Origin: an uncultured Acidobacteriota bacterium
Lineage (GTDB): Bacteria > Acidobacteriota > Terriglobia > Bryobacterales > Bryobacteraceae
Direction of reading: 5' to 3'
Assembly (NCBI GenBank): GCA_902826605.1
Contig: CADEFM010000011.1
Span: 62,001-126,000, forward strand
Length of the DNA stretch: 64,000 nucleotides
The notes beneath the pieces are model-generated. The model was given only the letters and a program-made list of their open reading frames with translations, did not search any database and was not told the origin of the DNA. A program made the translations under genes and the position numbers. Below, piece after piece: positions 1-8,696 of the stretch. How positions within the stretch are numbered: position 1 is the stretch's first letter; each line of letters begins with the position of its first letter.

Positions 1-2
1 AT

Positions 3-578
3 ATAGATCCAGATGGCAAGGACATGCGGCTTGCCAGTGGCGTTAGTAACAATGATCGAAACTACATCGTAACGAATCTCGCCCGTTTGTATATGACGGA
101 CAAAGGGCGCGCTTACGTCGAGAGAGTAAACAACAGCCCATACGTAGTCGACTTAAGCGTTGGCAAGCTTCCACGCGTCCAACTGGGCAACGGATCTGAG
201 CACGTAACGGGCGGGAGGACGGTCTACCAAACCTCGACTGACCGGCAAACGGGCCAGAAGTTACTCAATGCTGCCGGGCAACAAGGTGCGCCGGATGCTT
301 TCCCGTCCATTCAGGTGACCATCGACAAGGGTAATACTTCGGACATGAAGCTCGATCCGGCGGCCGCTCTCGCGCATGAGATTGGGGGGCATACATCTAA
401 CGTCATTGGGCTCGCGGAAAGAGACCCCAACAACCCTGTCATCACTGAACTTAACCCAGCCCAGGACGAAGCCGACTCAAAGCAAGCGCAGAATGTGGGT
501 AAGATTCCCGGTAGGCCCACGCCTGAAGCGGTGAAGGCTATTGAGAGGATCCTTCGTAGAAAGGAGGATGAGCAATGA
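3..578 (+). CDS. C-terminal end of an Rhs/YD-repeat protein with a putative metallopeptidase-like toxin tip (5' partial)
   Basis: The reading frame is open to the left edge and begins with IDPDGKD. This matches the NP..YxDPDG junction that closes the Rhs/YD-repeat core and precedes the variable C-terminal toxin domain, so the visible part is the variable tip of a larger protein cut by the window. The first Met lies at position 24. Counting from it, residues 115-126 read ALAHEIGGHTSN, a His-Glu...His arrangement like the zinc sites of peptidase tips on polymorphic toxins. The spacing is HExxxH rather than HExxH, and an acidic stretch (QDEADSKQ, about 147-154) could supply a third ligand. It overlaps the next gene by 4 bp with a strong GGAGG site at its end. 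A toxin role is inferred from architecture; enzymatic activity is unproven. Confidence 0.62.
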   Translation: MDPDGKDMRLASGVSNNDRNYIVTNLARLYMTDKGRAYVERVNNSPYVVDLSVGKLPRVQLGNGSEHVTGGRTVYQTSTDRQTGQKLLNAAGQQGAPDAFPSIQVTIDKGNTSDMKLDPAAALAHEIGGHTSNVIGLAERDPNNPVITELNPAQDEADSKQAQNVGKIPGRPTPEAVKAIERILRRKEDEQ

Positions 579-1165
579 CGAGGTCGCTCGTAATGCGCCA
601 CATAATGCTTGTTATCCTTGTCTTGGTCAACGCTTCTTGTTCCGGTCAAAGCAAATCTGAAAATGCGAAAACACTTTTGGCCGATTCGACCCCACAAGAC
701 CCCGAGAAAGTGCGGAAGTCGCTAATTGAACTGGGTGATTCCGCAGTTGATCCCATTCTTGAGGCGGTGGCGCGAGAGGGAAATGCCGCGCCAATGCGAC
801 TCGCACTGATCGTTTCTGTGCTGTCTTCGATCAAGACCACGAAGTCAGATCGCGCTCTCGGGAATTTGTTGGCCGACAACCGTCCCGCAGTCCGCGCGTA
901 CGCCGCTTCGGCTCTTGGACGCAATCGGGTGAGTTGCGCCACGCCGTTGCTGATTGCTCGACTCACGGATTCAGAGCAGTACGGCTCCAAGGTTATGACC
1001 GATCCGCACCGCGAGGTTCCTCTCACAGTAGCTGATGCCGTGCTGGGTGGTCTCGAAGAGATTACCTCCCAACGATCCTCTTCTGAAAATCCGTCCGACC
1101 AAGCTCAGGCATTCAGTAAGTGGTGGGACACGAATCGGAGCAAATTCGTTTGTACGAACTGGTAG
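575..1165 (+). CDS. HEAT-repeat lipoprotein-like protein, candidate immunity protein for the upstream Rhs tip
   Basis: This is a 196-residue protein. Its ATG overlaps the stop of the Rhs tip (ATGA) and follows an AAAGGAGG site at good spacing, so the two are translationally coupled. A hydrophobic N-terminal segment (about residues 8-20) ends at NASC, which resembles but does not perfectly fit a lipobox. The rest is alpha-helical and HEAT-like: repeated units such as LIELGDSAVDPILEAV and VRAYAASALGRN occur between about residues 48 and 160, followed by a Trp-rich tail (KWWDTNR). HEAT-type repeats are common in protein-binding immunity factors. The position directly after a polymorphic toxin tip suggests periplasm-facing protection against it. 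Other roles as a scaffold lipoprotein are possible. Confidence 0.55.
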   Translation: MTRSLVMRHIMLVILVLVNASCSGQSKSENAKTLLADSTPQDPEKVRKSLIELGDSAVDPILEAVAREGNAAPMRLALIVSVLSSIKTTKSDRALGNLLADNRPAVRAYAASALGRNRVSCATPLLIARLTDSEQYGSKVMTDPHREVPLTVADAVLGGLEEITSQRSSSENPSDQAQAFSKWWDTNRSKFVCTNW

Positions 1166-1331
1166 TGATTTCCTCCAAAGAACGAGATGCCGAGATCGGG
1201 CTGGATTACTTGATCGTAAATCTCGCAGACCATCCGAACCAGCCTCGGGTCCATTTTGACACCATAGGCCCCGCCTCAGTATACTGATCTCCGGTCAGGC
1301 TGTTGTTTGAACACAGGTGACGAAGACCCAC

Positions 1332-2540
1332 ATGAAACCCTCGAATTCTATCAGCAGACGATCGGCAATCGGCGGACTGGGCGGGGCGCTGTTTAGCGGC
1401 GGCTGGCTCGAAGCGCAACAAGATCCATTTCGCGATCATAGCCGCGTGCCGGGGATGGATGAACTCACCACCGTCCAGGACTTCGAAGGCGTGGCCTTCG
1501 CCAAAATGCCGCGCGAATTTTTCATGTACATGGCCCACGGGGGCGAAGGCGAGTTTACACTTCGACGGAATCGCGAGGCGTTCGATTGGGTCGAACTGGT
1601 CCCCAAAGGCGTGGTGGATGTTAGCACGGTGCAGACCGCGACCGAGGTTTTGGGCACGCCCATGGCGTTCCCCATCATGACGTCGCCCACGGCGTTCCAT
1701 ATCCAGTTACATCGGGAAGCCGAAGCCGCCACTTATCAAGGATCGATGGCGGCGTCCAACACCCCTTACATCATCAGTCACAATCATTCCATCGCTTTGG
1801 AAAAGATCACGCCTGCTGCTAACAGTCCTTTGTGGATGCAACTGTACCCTCAGAGAAATCTCGATACCACGAAGGCGTGGATCGATGCGGCTGGCGTCGC
1901 AGGCGTCAAAACGGTTGTCATGACCATCGATCAGCAGGCTACGTTTTATGAGCGCGCCATCCATCAACGTCACTTAGTTGCGCAGCCGGTGTTCCGGCGG
2001 GAGGGTGCCGCGGCTCCAGCGGCGCCAGCGCCCGCCCCTGCTCCTGCCCCTGGTCCCCGCACTTATAGGGTTCCCGATGGACGCCTCTGGTACAACTGGC
2101 AATACGCCGAACAGGTGAAATCGATGCTGAAAGTGCCGATGGTCGCCAAAGGCGTTCTCACCGCCGAAGATGCCAAGCTTTGCCTCGAACATGGCTTCGA
2201 TGCAATCTATGTCTCCAACCATGGCGGCCGCTCGGTCGACTACGGCCCTTCGAGCCTTGAAGTTTTGCCGGAAATCGTGGATGCCGTGCAAGGGCGCGTC
2301 CCTGTTCTCCTTGATAGCGGCGTTCGCAGCGGGTCGGATATATTGAAGGCGCTCGCTTTGGGCGCAAAGGCAGTATGTATTGGCCGCGGATGCCGCTGGG
2401 GACTGGCGAGTTATGGTCCCGCCGGCGTTCAGCGCGTTCTGGAAATTCTACAAGGGGAACTGGTGATGGCGATGGCGCAAACGGGAAGGCCCACGCTCGC
2501 TTCCATTGATCGCACACTGGTGAAAACAAATTTCCGATGA
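1332..2540 (+). CDS. FMN-dependent alpha-hydroxy-acid dehydrogenase (lactate/glycolate oxidase family), exported
   Basis: The protein would oxidise a 2-hydroxy acid to a 2-oxo acid using FMN in a TIM barrel. The family signature is intact: SNHGGR at about residues 295-300 carries the catalytic His and Arg, the FMN-contacting Lys lies in VAKGV near residue 271, and LLDSGVRSGSD followed by IGRGC forms the phosphate-binding end. The N terminus SISRRSAIGGLGG is Tat-like, so export with bound FMN is likely. An Ala/Pro-rich insert (about residues 220-240) sits in the active-site loop region that varies in this family. I chose ATG 1332, with GGTGA upstream; a GTG at 1317 would add five residues. It overlaps the next gene by 4 bp (ATGA). 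The substrate is unknown. Confidence 0.85.
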   Translation: MKPSNSISRRSAIGGLGGALFSGGWLEAQQDPFRDHSRVPGMDELTTVQDFEGVAFAKMPREFFMYMAHGGEGEFTLRRNREAFDWVELVPKGVVDVSTVQTATEVLGTPMAFPIMTSPTAFHIQLHREAEAATYQGSMAASNTPYIISHNHSIALEKITPAANSPLWMQLYPQRNLDTTKAWIDAAGVAGVKTVVMTIDQQATFYERAIHQRHLVAQPVFRREGAAAPAAPAPAPAPAPGPRTYRVPDGRLWYNWQYAEQVKSMLKVPMVAKGVLTAEDAKLCLEHGFDAIYVSNHGGRSVDYGPSSLEVLPEIVDAVQGRVPVLLDSGVRSGSDILKALALGAKAVCIGRGCRWGLASYGPAGVQRVLEILQGELVMAMAQTGRPTLASIDRTLVKTNFR

Positions 2541-3658
2541 AAAGCAAAGACTTCAATCGACGCAAGGCCTTGGCGCGCTTCGGTTCGCTGGCGGCAATTT
2601 CCACGCTGGTGCAGCAGCCATCGGGCGCGCAGAATGTCTCCCAACAAAACACCGGACCGAAGCTGATGGGGGAGCCTGCCGGCCGCCTGGCGCCGCGCCA
2701 GGATTTGGCGAATACCTTGGAATTCGAAGACGCCTCCTCGCGCATGCTGTCCCCTCGGGTGCAAGCGGCCATCGCCGGAGGCGACCGCTCATTCTTCGAA
2801 CGGATCACGCTGCGCCCGCGGATGATGGTCAGCACGATGGGGATGGATTTGTCGGTCGAGCTTTTTGGCGAGAAGATTTTCGCGCCCATCATCGTTGGGC
2901 CTGTCGCCCGGCAGCAGCAATATCATCCGGATGGAGAATTGGCGACGGCGCGCGGTGCGTCCGCGGCCAAGGCCATCATGGTGGCGAGCAGCGATTCCAG
3001 TTTTCCCATTGAAAAAATCGCTGCCGAAGCGAAGTACGGACTGTGGTATCAAACCTTCCCCGAAGCGGGTGTGGATGCCGCGAAGGCCGGGATTCAGCAG
3101 GCCGTAAAAGCAGGGTGTAAGGCGGTCTGCATTACGGTGGGCGCGCCTTTCCGATCCGCACGGCGCGCTCTCAGCCCGGCGCAACTTGCGCAGACGCCGG
3201 CTGCCGCGCTCAACTGGGGCATCATCGATCAATTGCGGCAAGGCGTCGGTGTACCGGTTCTGCTCAAAGGAGTGATGACGCCTGAGGAAGCCGATGCCGC
3301 CGTCAATCGTGGCATGCAAGGGATTGTCGTATCGAACTATGGCGGCATCCTGACCCCTGGCATGGCTACGTCGATCGAGGTGCTACCGTCCATCGTCGAG
3401 GCAGTAGCAGGCAGAGTGCCGGTTCTTGTCGATGGCGGTTTCCGCCGCGGCTCCGATATCTTCAAGGCGCTGGCCCTTGGCGCATCAGCGGTGATGCTGG
3501 GCCGCCCTCCCATGTGGGGCCTTGCGGCCTACGGCGCGGATGGGGTGCAATCCGTCGTGGAAATGCTGCAGTCCGAAGTGGGCCGCGACTTCGGCCACTG
3601 CGGAACGCCCACGGTGAAATCCGTTACCCGGGCTCACGTAAAAATTCATCAAGTGTAA
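2537..3658 (+). CDS. FMN hydroxy-acid dehydrogenase-like paralogue with a degenerate active site, exported
   Basis: This 373-residue protein is translationally coupled to the preceding enzyme and shares its TIM-barrel fold. VLLKGVMTPEEAD keeps the FMN-binding Lys (about residue 243), and LVDGGFRRGSD with MLGRPPMWGLAAYG keeps the phosphate-binding region. The catalytic motif is changed: where the family has SNHGGR, this protein has SNYGGI (about residues 264-269), so both the proton-abstracting His and the substrate-carboxylate Arg are lost. FMN binding may persist without normal hydroxy-acid oxidation. The N terminus (FNRRKALARFGSLAA) is Tat-like. It may be an inactive partner of its neighbour, or it may have a new chemistry; both ideas are inference. 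Confidence 0.82.
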   Translation: MKSKDFNRRKALARFGSLAAISTLVQQPSGAQNVSQQNTGPKLMGEPAGRLAPRQDLANTLEFEDASSRMLSPRVQAAIAGGDRSFFERITLRPRMMVSTMGMDLSVELFGEKIFAPIIVGPVARQQQYHPDGELATARGASAAKAIMVASSDSSFPIEKIAAEAKYGLWYQTFPEAGVDAAKAGIQQAVKAGCKAVCITVGAPFRSARRALSPAQLAQTPAAALNWGIIDQLRQGVGVPVLLKGVMTPEEADAAVNRGMQGIVVSNYGGILTPGMATSIEVLPSIVEAVAGRVPVLVDGGFRRGSDIFKALALGASAVMLGRPPMWGLAAYGADGVQSVVEMLQSEVGRDFGHCGTPTVKSVTRAHVKIHQV

Positions 3659-3690
3659 AGCCGGGCTCGTGCTCGCTTGCGCGTATCAAT

Positions 3691-4497
3691 TCAATGCGAC
3701 AACGCATACGTTGCGTAGTTCACGCCGAGCCGGTAGGCTAGCGACGCGAGCTTTTCGGGATACCGCGGATAGTCCGACCATTCCCACGCATCGCCCACGT
3801 CCATGTTAAAGCAGATCGCCACCTGGACACGGCCCTTATCGTCGACTGCGGCGCGCCAGTGCGGCACGATGCCGCCGCGCTCATACGGCATGCCGCGGAT
3901 CACTTGAAATCCCGATATTTGCACGCGCTGCGTAAGGTCATAGACGGTGTGAAAAATGGGGTCGCCATCTTCGATCTCGACGATGCGAAAGCCTGGATAG
4001 ACCTGGTTCAAGCCGCGCATGAAGTTGGCCCATTCGAACTCGCCATGAAAATCGTCCACCATCAGAAAGCCGCCGCGCGCGAAGTATTGGCGGAGGCGCT
4101 CGGCCTGGGATGGGGTCAATGACCAGCCGCCCACGGATACAGCGTAGAGCCACGGCCAGTTGTAGATTCCGTCACTATCGATATCGACGACTTCTTCCAC
4201 TGAGCGCGTCTCCACTCTCGTCAGCCGCCGCAAGCCCTGCATGAAAAGGCGGTCGGATTTGTTGGCATCCGTGCCCCAGCGTCCTAAGAACGATCCGGCA
4301 CGTCCGGCGCGGTAACGCAGCCGGGCGAAGACGAATTCAGTTTCTTTCCAGGCATCTGGCGGGTCTTCGACGGGGTCCTGCATTTCATGCTCGTAGCGGG
4401 CCCATCGGCGCTGGAGAAATTGCGCGGAGGCGGTGAACGCGCCTGCCAACTCCAGGGATAATGTCGCGGCTAACAGAATGCGCCTGTGACTCATCAC
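3691..4497 (-). CDS. Secreted DUF4159 domain protein
   Basis: This is a 268-residue protein with an N-terminal signal peptide (about residues 5-25, ending near ASA). The body matches the DUF4159 pattern: an FVFARLRY segment near residue 55, YAVSVGGWSLT near 118, and GGFLMVDDFHGEFEW near 141. The last resembles the glutamine-amidotransferase-like Rossmann core of this family. DUF4159 proteins are frequent in Acidobacteriota and Planctomycetes, often as stand-alone periplasmic proteins, and no biochemical role is established. The stop is 22 bp after the start-side end of the next minus-strand gene's terminus, so it probably shares a transcript with the upstream membrane-anchored regulator. The start fits an ATG pair (MMSHRR), and either Met could be used. 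Confidence 0.75.
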   Translation of the reverse strand: MMSHRRILLAATLSLELAGAFTASAQFLQRRWARYEHEMQDPVEDPPDAWKETEFVFARLRYRAGRAGSFLGRWGTDANKSDRLFMQGLRRLTRVETRSVEEVVDIDSDGIYNWPWLYAVSVGGWSLTPSQAERLRQYFARGGFLMVDDFHGEFEWANFMRGLNQVYPGFRIVEIEDGDPIFHTVYDLTQRVQISGFQVIRGMPYERGGIVPHWRAAVDDKGRVQVAICFNMDVGDAWEWSDYPRYPEKLASLAYRLGVNYATYALSH

Positions 4498-4519
4498 CTT
4501 GATCTTAACTGGTGGAAAC

Positions 4520-5677
4520 TTAGCGCGCCGTCAGTTCCTTGTGCATCACGTACGTGATTTCAATCGGTGTGTCTTCCATAGAGCGTACGCTCAACACGAT
4601 CTGGTAATAGTACGGCAATGAGCCATCGCCTTTGCGCAATTTTCCGGCGATCATCCGCGCGAGCGATGGGTCCGTGAAAGCTTCCACGCCAGCCGTGGGG
4701 CTGGAAGTGTGATTGCCAGATAAATACAGCACGTCGCCCTTGCCATTGACTCCAGGTGAGTGCGTAATGAGGGCATAGCTTTCATCCACGGTGCTCTGCG
4801 GACCGCGCGCTGGTGGGTTAGGCAGAAATGCCGGTTCGTTTTGTCCGGGATGCAGATTGCGAATGCCCCCCGCCTCCAGAATGAGTTCTTCGCGAATGGG
4901 CAGCGCCTGCAACTGGCGGTTACGCGCGGCGGCGGGACCCAGGACCACCAGATTTCCCATGACGATGTCGGGCATCGAAAGGTCGCCGCTTCCCATGACG
5001 TAGACGTTCTGTTTTCGATTTGCCAGAAACTGCCCCAGCAGGAACGCTCCATTGGCGGCTGAAAGTCCGGTCATGTTGCTGGTGTCCTGTGTTTCCAGCA
5101 CGACCACTAGAGGACGATCGGCCGCGAGCATCGGCGCCCAAAGATCCTGCAATTCCTGCGTCCATTGCGGATCGCTAGCAACCACGCCGGGTGATTTTCG
5201 GGCGCTGCGAAGTTGCAACCCAAAATAAGTGGCGATAGCGAGCGCGGCGATCAGTAATACCGCAAGTACGATTTCGATTTTGTAGGAGGGCGGCGGCAGC
5301 GCGGGGAGCGCATGGATAACCTGTGGGGGGGCCTGCGCTGTGGGCCGTGGTTCGAAGGTTACTCTGAACGCCCCTTTCGGCAAGTCGACGATGATGGAAT
5401 CCTCGGCGCCTTCCACACGGTAGTACTCATTCAGCTTCTGGCGGAGGCGCGCCATATGCATGCGCACCACCGATTCCTGGCGCGGATCGTAGGATGCGGG
5501 TTTGCCGAACACATCCAGACCAACGGTATATTCCTTAACCGTATCCGCTTCGCCCGCGAGCGACTTTTCAGACAAATAATTAAGGAGATTACGCTGGACT
5601 TCGGAAGTTCGGAAGGCCTTACTTTGCAGGATGCGCCGGACCTGAGTCTGATTCGCCTCGGCGCTCTCGACAAGCAT
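4520..5677 (-). CDS. Membrane-anchored winged-helix transcriptional regulator
   Basis: This 385-residue protein has an N-terminal DNA-binding region (about residues 12-108) containing VQRNLLNYLSEKSL and SVVRMHMARLRQKLNEYY, typical of the OmpR/CadC-type winged helix widespread in Acidobacteriota. A Pro-rich linker follows, then one transmembrane helix at about residues 134-155 (VLAVLLIAALAIATYFGL). The remaining 220 residues would be periplasmic and resemble no domain I can name. The layout is that of one-component sensors such as CadC/ToxR, with DNA binding inside and ligand sensing outside. It may act on the adjacent DUF4159 gene or the divergent-side dioxygenase; that is positional inference only. 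Confidence 0.72.
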   Translation of the reverse strand: MLVESAEANQTQVRRILQSKAFRTSEVQRNLLNYLSEKSLAGEADTVKEYTVGLDVFGKPASYDPRQESVVRMHMARLRQKLNEYYRVEGAEDSIIVDLPKGAFRVTFEPRPTAQAPPQVIHALPALPPPSYKIEIVLAVLLIAALAIATYFGLQLRSARKSPGVVASDPQWTQELQDLWAPMLAADRPLVVVLETQDTSNMTGLSAANGAFLLGQFLANRKQNVYVMGSGDLSMPDIVMGNLVVLGPAAARNRQLQALPIREELILEAGGIRNLHPGQNEPAFLPNPPARGPQSTVDESYALITHSPGVNGKGDVLYLSGNHTSSPTAGVEAFTDPSLARMIAGKLRKGDGSLPYYYQIVLSVRSMEDTPIEITYVMHKELTAR

Positions 5678-5741
5678 TTCAGTCCGATGATAACACGGGC
5701 CTTCAGTGTTCCTGAGCGCTGCGGCTTGAGTAATAAGAGGA

Positions 5742-6635
5742 CTAATTTCGCGCCGGAGGCAGGACGAAATCGTAACTTGCGGTCACGAACGGGGCCGTCG
5801 CGCCGAACTTCTTGGCAGACTCATCGTGCGTAGAGTGTTCTTCAAAATTCACGATCAGGGAGTCTTTCACGCCAAACACGACATCGGAAGTCAAATACTG
5901 GTCAATGGAATCGAACAGATGCGTGGTCAGGGGTTGGTAACCGGGGGCCGAGATCATGAAATGCGTGTGTGCCGGACGCCATGGATGGCGGTTGGTGGCG
6001 CGGAGCATCTCGCCCACGGGTCCATCGTTCGGAACCTGGTAAGCCACAGGCCGGGTGGTCTTCACCAGATAACGGCCTTCGGAGTCGGTGTGAAACAGCC
6101 CGCGCATATTCATGCCGCCGCCGAGCGTCGTGTCCTGCGAATCGTACAAACCGTCGGCACCCGCCTGCCAGACATCCAGAGCCGCGTGCGCTATGGGTTT
6201 GGCGTTCATGTCCAGGACACGTCCTGAGATGTAGGCCACCACACCGCCGCGAGAGTGGTCCACGATGGAGTCGCCGAATTCCTTTGCCGGTGGATCATCC
6301 CGATGGAAGGGGCCAAATACCGTGGATTCGGTCGCTCCCGCAGGCTTTGCATTGCTTAAGAGATCCGTCACCATCGAGAGGCCAAGCGTGTCCGATAAGA
6401 GAATGAATTCCTGGCGGCTATCGTTGCACATGTGCCCGACGCCGGTAAGAAATTGAATTCCGCGGAACCACTCCTGCTCGGTGAGGTTCACTTCATTGGC
6501 GAAGGCATGCAAGTGCTTGGTGAGGCACAACATGATTTCCTTCAGCCGGGGATCCTGCGTATTGCTGTACCGGCCCAGGGCTTCGGCCGTAATGTCCTCC
6601 ACGGATTTGGGACGTGCGGGAGCGACTGTGGACAT
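5742..6635 (-). CDS. Intradiol ring-cleavage dioxygenase (catechol or hydroxyquinol 1,2-dioxygenase type)
   Basis: This 297-residue enzyme would open catecholic rings between the two hydroxyls using non-heme Fe(III). All four iron ligands of the family are visible: Tyr164 (DGLYDSQD), Tyr199 (PVAYQVPNDGP), His223 and His225 (RPAHTHF). The N-terminal helical dimerisation segment (about residues 10-100) with EWFRGIQFLTGVGHMCND is typical of catechol/hydroxyquinol 1,2-dioxygenases rather than protocatechuate 3,4-dioxygenase. No downstream muconate or maleylacetate genes lie nearby, so the pathway context is missing and the ring substrate cannot be assigned. No signal peptide is seen. The sequence MSTVAPARP at the start fits the family length. 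Confidence 0.88.
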   Translation of the reverse strand: MSTVAPARPKSVEDITAEALGRYSNTQDPRLKEIMLCLTKHLHAFANEVNLTEQEWFRGIQFLTGVGHMCNDSRQEFILLSDTLGLSMVTDLLSNAKPAGATESTVFGPFHRDDPPAKEFGDSIVDHSRGGVVAYISGRVLDMNAKPIAHAALDVWQAGADGLYDSQDTTLGGGMNMRGLFHTDSEGRYLVKTTRPVAYQVPNDGPVGEMLRATNRHPWRPAHTHFMISAPGYQPLTTHLFDSIDQYLTSDVVFGVKDSLIVNFEEHSTHDESAKKFGATAPFVTASYDFVLPPARN

Positions 6636-6702
6636 GGTGACTCCTTGAGTGTTGCGACGACAAAAAGCCTTTGCCGGCGCCCTTTATTATAGGCGAACAT
6701 GC

Positions 6703-7734
6703 TTACGACGGCTGCTGCTGCGTCATACAATGGAGCGTGCCCAGCCCCAGCACCAGGTCGCGGCATGGAACGCCGATTACTTCGCGCTCCGGAAACAAAC
6801 GCGCCAGAGTGATGAGCGCGGGGCGGTCGTGTGGATCGCCGAATGTGGGAACCAGCACGATGCCGTTAGCGATATAGAAATTCGCGTAGCTCGCGGGAAG
6901 CAGTTGACCTGCGAAATATACAGGCTCGGGGCAGGGAAGCGTCACCACCCTCAAGTCCCGTCGAGCGCGCAAACGGGCCAGATTCTCTTTCAAAGGCTCG
7001 TGATTCGCGCTGCTTCTGTCCGGCTCCGACACCGCCACCACAGTATCCAAGGAAGTGAAGCGCGCGATGTCGTCGATGTGACCGTGCGTGTCATCCCCTT
7101 CCAGGCCACGATTCAGCCAGATCACATCGGTCGCGCCCAGGTAACTCGCCAGCGCCGTTTCGATCTTGCGCCGCGGTACGCCCGGATTGCGTGCCTGGAT
7201 GGGGGACAGGAGGCATTCCTCGGTAGTCAATAGCACTCCCGCTCCGTTGACGTCGATGCTGCCGCCTTCAAGCACAAGGCCGGGTTCGAAACGGCGCATG
7301 CGCAGAGCCCTGGCGATGGCGCGTGGTGCGTCGTCGTCATGTTCGTAGTTGTCATATTTGGCCCAACCATTGAACTTCCAGTCCGTGATGGCGATTTCGC
7401 CATCGCGATTCTTGACGAACAAGGGACAGAAGTCGCGAGTCCAACTGCGGTTGGTCCGATGATGCAGAAAGTCCACTGCTTGAAGATCCGCGCCGCATTT
7501 TTTCAAAATCCGGCGGACGCCCTGTTCGGCGCCGGCGTCCGCAACCAGAATCCGCACGCGTTCGACCTTCGCGAGTAAACGGACAATTTCACCATACAGC
7601 CACGGGATCGGCGCAAACTTGCCCGGCCAGTCCGATTTTTCATGCGGCCAAGCGAGCCAGGTTGCTTCGTGAGGCACCCATTCGGCAGGCATACGAAAGC
7701 CCAGGGCACGCGGCGTCGTCAAACGGCGGCTCAC
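6703..7734 (-). CDS. aguA: Agmatine deiminase
   Basis: The enzyme hydrolyses agmatine to N-carbamoylputrescine, the substrate of the enzyme encoded just upstream. Family marks are MPAEWVPHEATWLAWPH near the N terminus, an acidic YEHDDDAPR-like loop, LEGGSIDVNGAG, and the C-terminal catalytic Cys in GLGTLHCMTQQ. Methionines further upstream exist, but they lie inside the preceding gene. A GTG at 7734 overlaps that gene's TGA (GTGA) and gives 343 residues, the usual size, so I chose it. With aguB it forms a two-gene route from agmatine to putrescine. Arginine decarboxylase is not in the window. Confidence 0.92.
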   Translation of the reverse strand: MSRRLTTPRALGFRMPAEWVPHEATWLAWPHEKSDWPGKFAPIPWLYGEIVRLLAKVERVRILVADAGAEQGVRRILKKCGADLQAVDFLHHRTNRSWTRDFCPLFVKNRDGEIAITDWKFNGWAKYDNYEHDDDAPRAIARALRMRRFEPGLVLEGGSIDVNGAGVLLTTEECLLSPIQARNPGVPRRKIETALASYLGATDVIWLNRGLEGDDTHGHIDDIARFTSLDTVVAVSEPDRSSANHEPLKENLARLRARRDLRVVTLPCPEPVYFAGQLLPASYANFYIANGIVLVPTFGDPHDRPALITLARLFPEREVIGVPCRDLVLGLGTLHCMTQQQPS

Positions 7735-8624
7735 TTGTCGATCCAACGGTTCAGGATCGGTCCGTAAGCGTCGATGCGGCGATCCCTCAGGAACGGCCAA
7801 TGCTGGCGGACTTCTTCCTGGCGTGCCGTGTCGCACTCGGCGATCAGAATTTCTTCATTGGCAACCGAGCCGTCCGCGATCACCTGTCCAAACGGATCGG
7901 CCACGAAAGAGGAGCCCCAGAACTCCAACCCGCTCTCCGCTGTTCCTTCATACCCAATCCGATTCACCGCCGCAACGTACACACCATTGGCAATGGCGTG
8001 CGAGCGCTGAATGGTCCTCCACGCGTCGAGCTGTCCCGCTCCATACTGTGCTTTCTCGTTGGGATGCCAGCCGATGGCGGTGGGATAAAACAGAATATTC
8101 GCGCCGCCTAACGATGATACGCGCGCGCCCTCCGGATACCACTGATCCCAGCACACCAGCACGCCCAGACGTCCGAATTCGGTGTCGAAATTCAGGAAAC
8201 CAAGATCGCCGGGCGTGAAATAAAACTTCTCATAGTACAGCGGGTCATCCGGAATATGCATCTTTCTGTAAATGCCCTCGATGCGGCCACCCGTGCCCAG
8301 CACTGCGGAGGTATTGTGGTAGACGCCCGCGGCGCGCCGTTCAAACAAAGACGCGATCACCACCACGCGCAATTCCCGGGCGAGTTTTCCGAGGGCTTCC
8401 GTGGACGGTCCCGGAATGGATTCGGCCAGCGCGAATAAACTGTGATCTTCGGAGCGGCAAAAATATTGCGACCGGAACAGTTCGGGCAGGCAGATCACCT
8501 GCGCACCCTGTGAGGCGGCCTCGCGCACGCGCCGTTCGGCCTTTGCGAGATTCTCGTTGGGGTCCACCGAGCAGCTCATCTGCACCAGCCCGATCTTGAA
8601 TTTCCCGGCAAATGCCATAAGCAT
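7731..8624 (-). CDS. aguB: N-carbamoylputrescine amidohydrolase (nitrilase superfamily)
   Basis: This 297-residue enzyme converts N-carbamoylputrescine to putrescine, CO2 and ammonia. The nitrilase Glu-Lys-Cys triad is clear: Glu48 in CLPELF, Lys121 in YRKMHIPDD, and Cys158 in LVCWDQWYPEGAR. FYPTAIGWHPNEK and DAWRTIQRSHAIANG are characteristic of the carbamoylputrescine branch. It is the first gene of aguBA and overlaps aguA by 4 bp. The start (MLMAFAGKFK) could be Met1 or Met3; the catalytic fold begins at about residue 9 either way. It is divergent from queG across a gap of about 70 bp that should hold both promoters. Confidence 0.93.
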   Translation of the reverse strand: MLMAFAGKFKIGLVQMSCSVDPNENLAKAERRVREAASQGAQVICLPELFRSQYFCRSEDHSLFALAESIPGPSTEALGKLARELRVVVIASLFERRAAGVYHNTSAVLGTGGRIEGIYRKMHIPDDPLYYEKFYFTPGDLGFLNFDTEFGRLGVLVCWDQWYPEGARVSSLGGANILFYPTAIGWHPNEKAQYGAGQLDAWRTIQRSHAIANGVYVAAVNRIGYEGTAESGLEFWGSSFVADPFGQVIADGSVANEEILIAECDTARQEEVRQHWPFLRDRRIDAYGPILNRWIDK

Positions 8625-8696
8625 CCATTCTCACCGATTCGCGCGGGGTTCGTCCATGCTTCATCTAAATCCAGGCCTTTCATCTACGATGGTATA

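Noticed and set aside
1166..1331. Possible small gene or regulatory RNA between the HEAT lipoprotein and the FMN enzyme
   Set aside because: No frame with a ribosome-binding site, no stable hairpin and no consensus promoter could be supported.
2017..2060. Repetitive GCGCCAGCGCCC-like tract
   Set aside because: It encodes an Ala/Pro linker in the FMN enzyme and is not an independent DNA repeat.
7735..7836. Longer N terminus for agmatine deiminase
   Set aside because: It lies wholly inside the aguB gene. The GTGA overlap at 7734 gives the normal family length.
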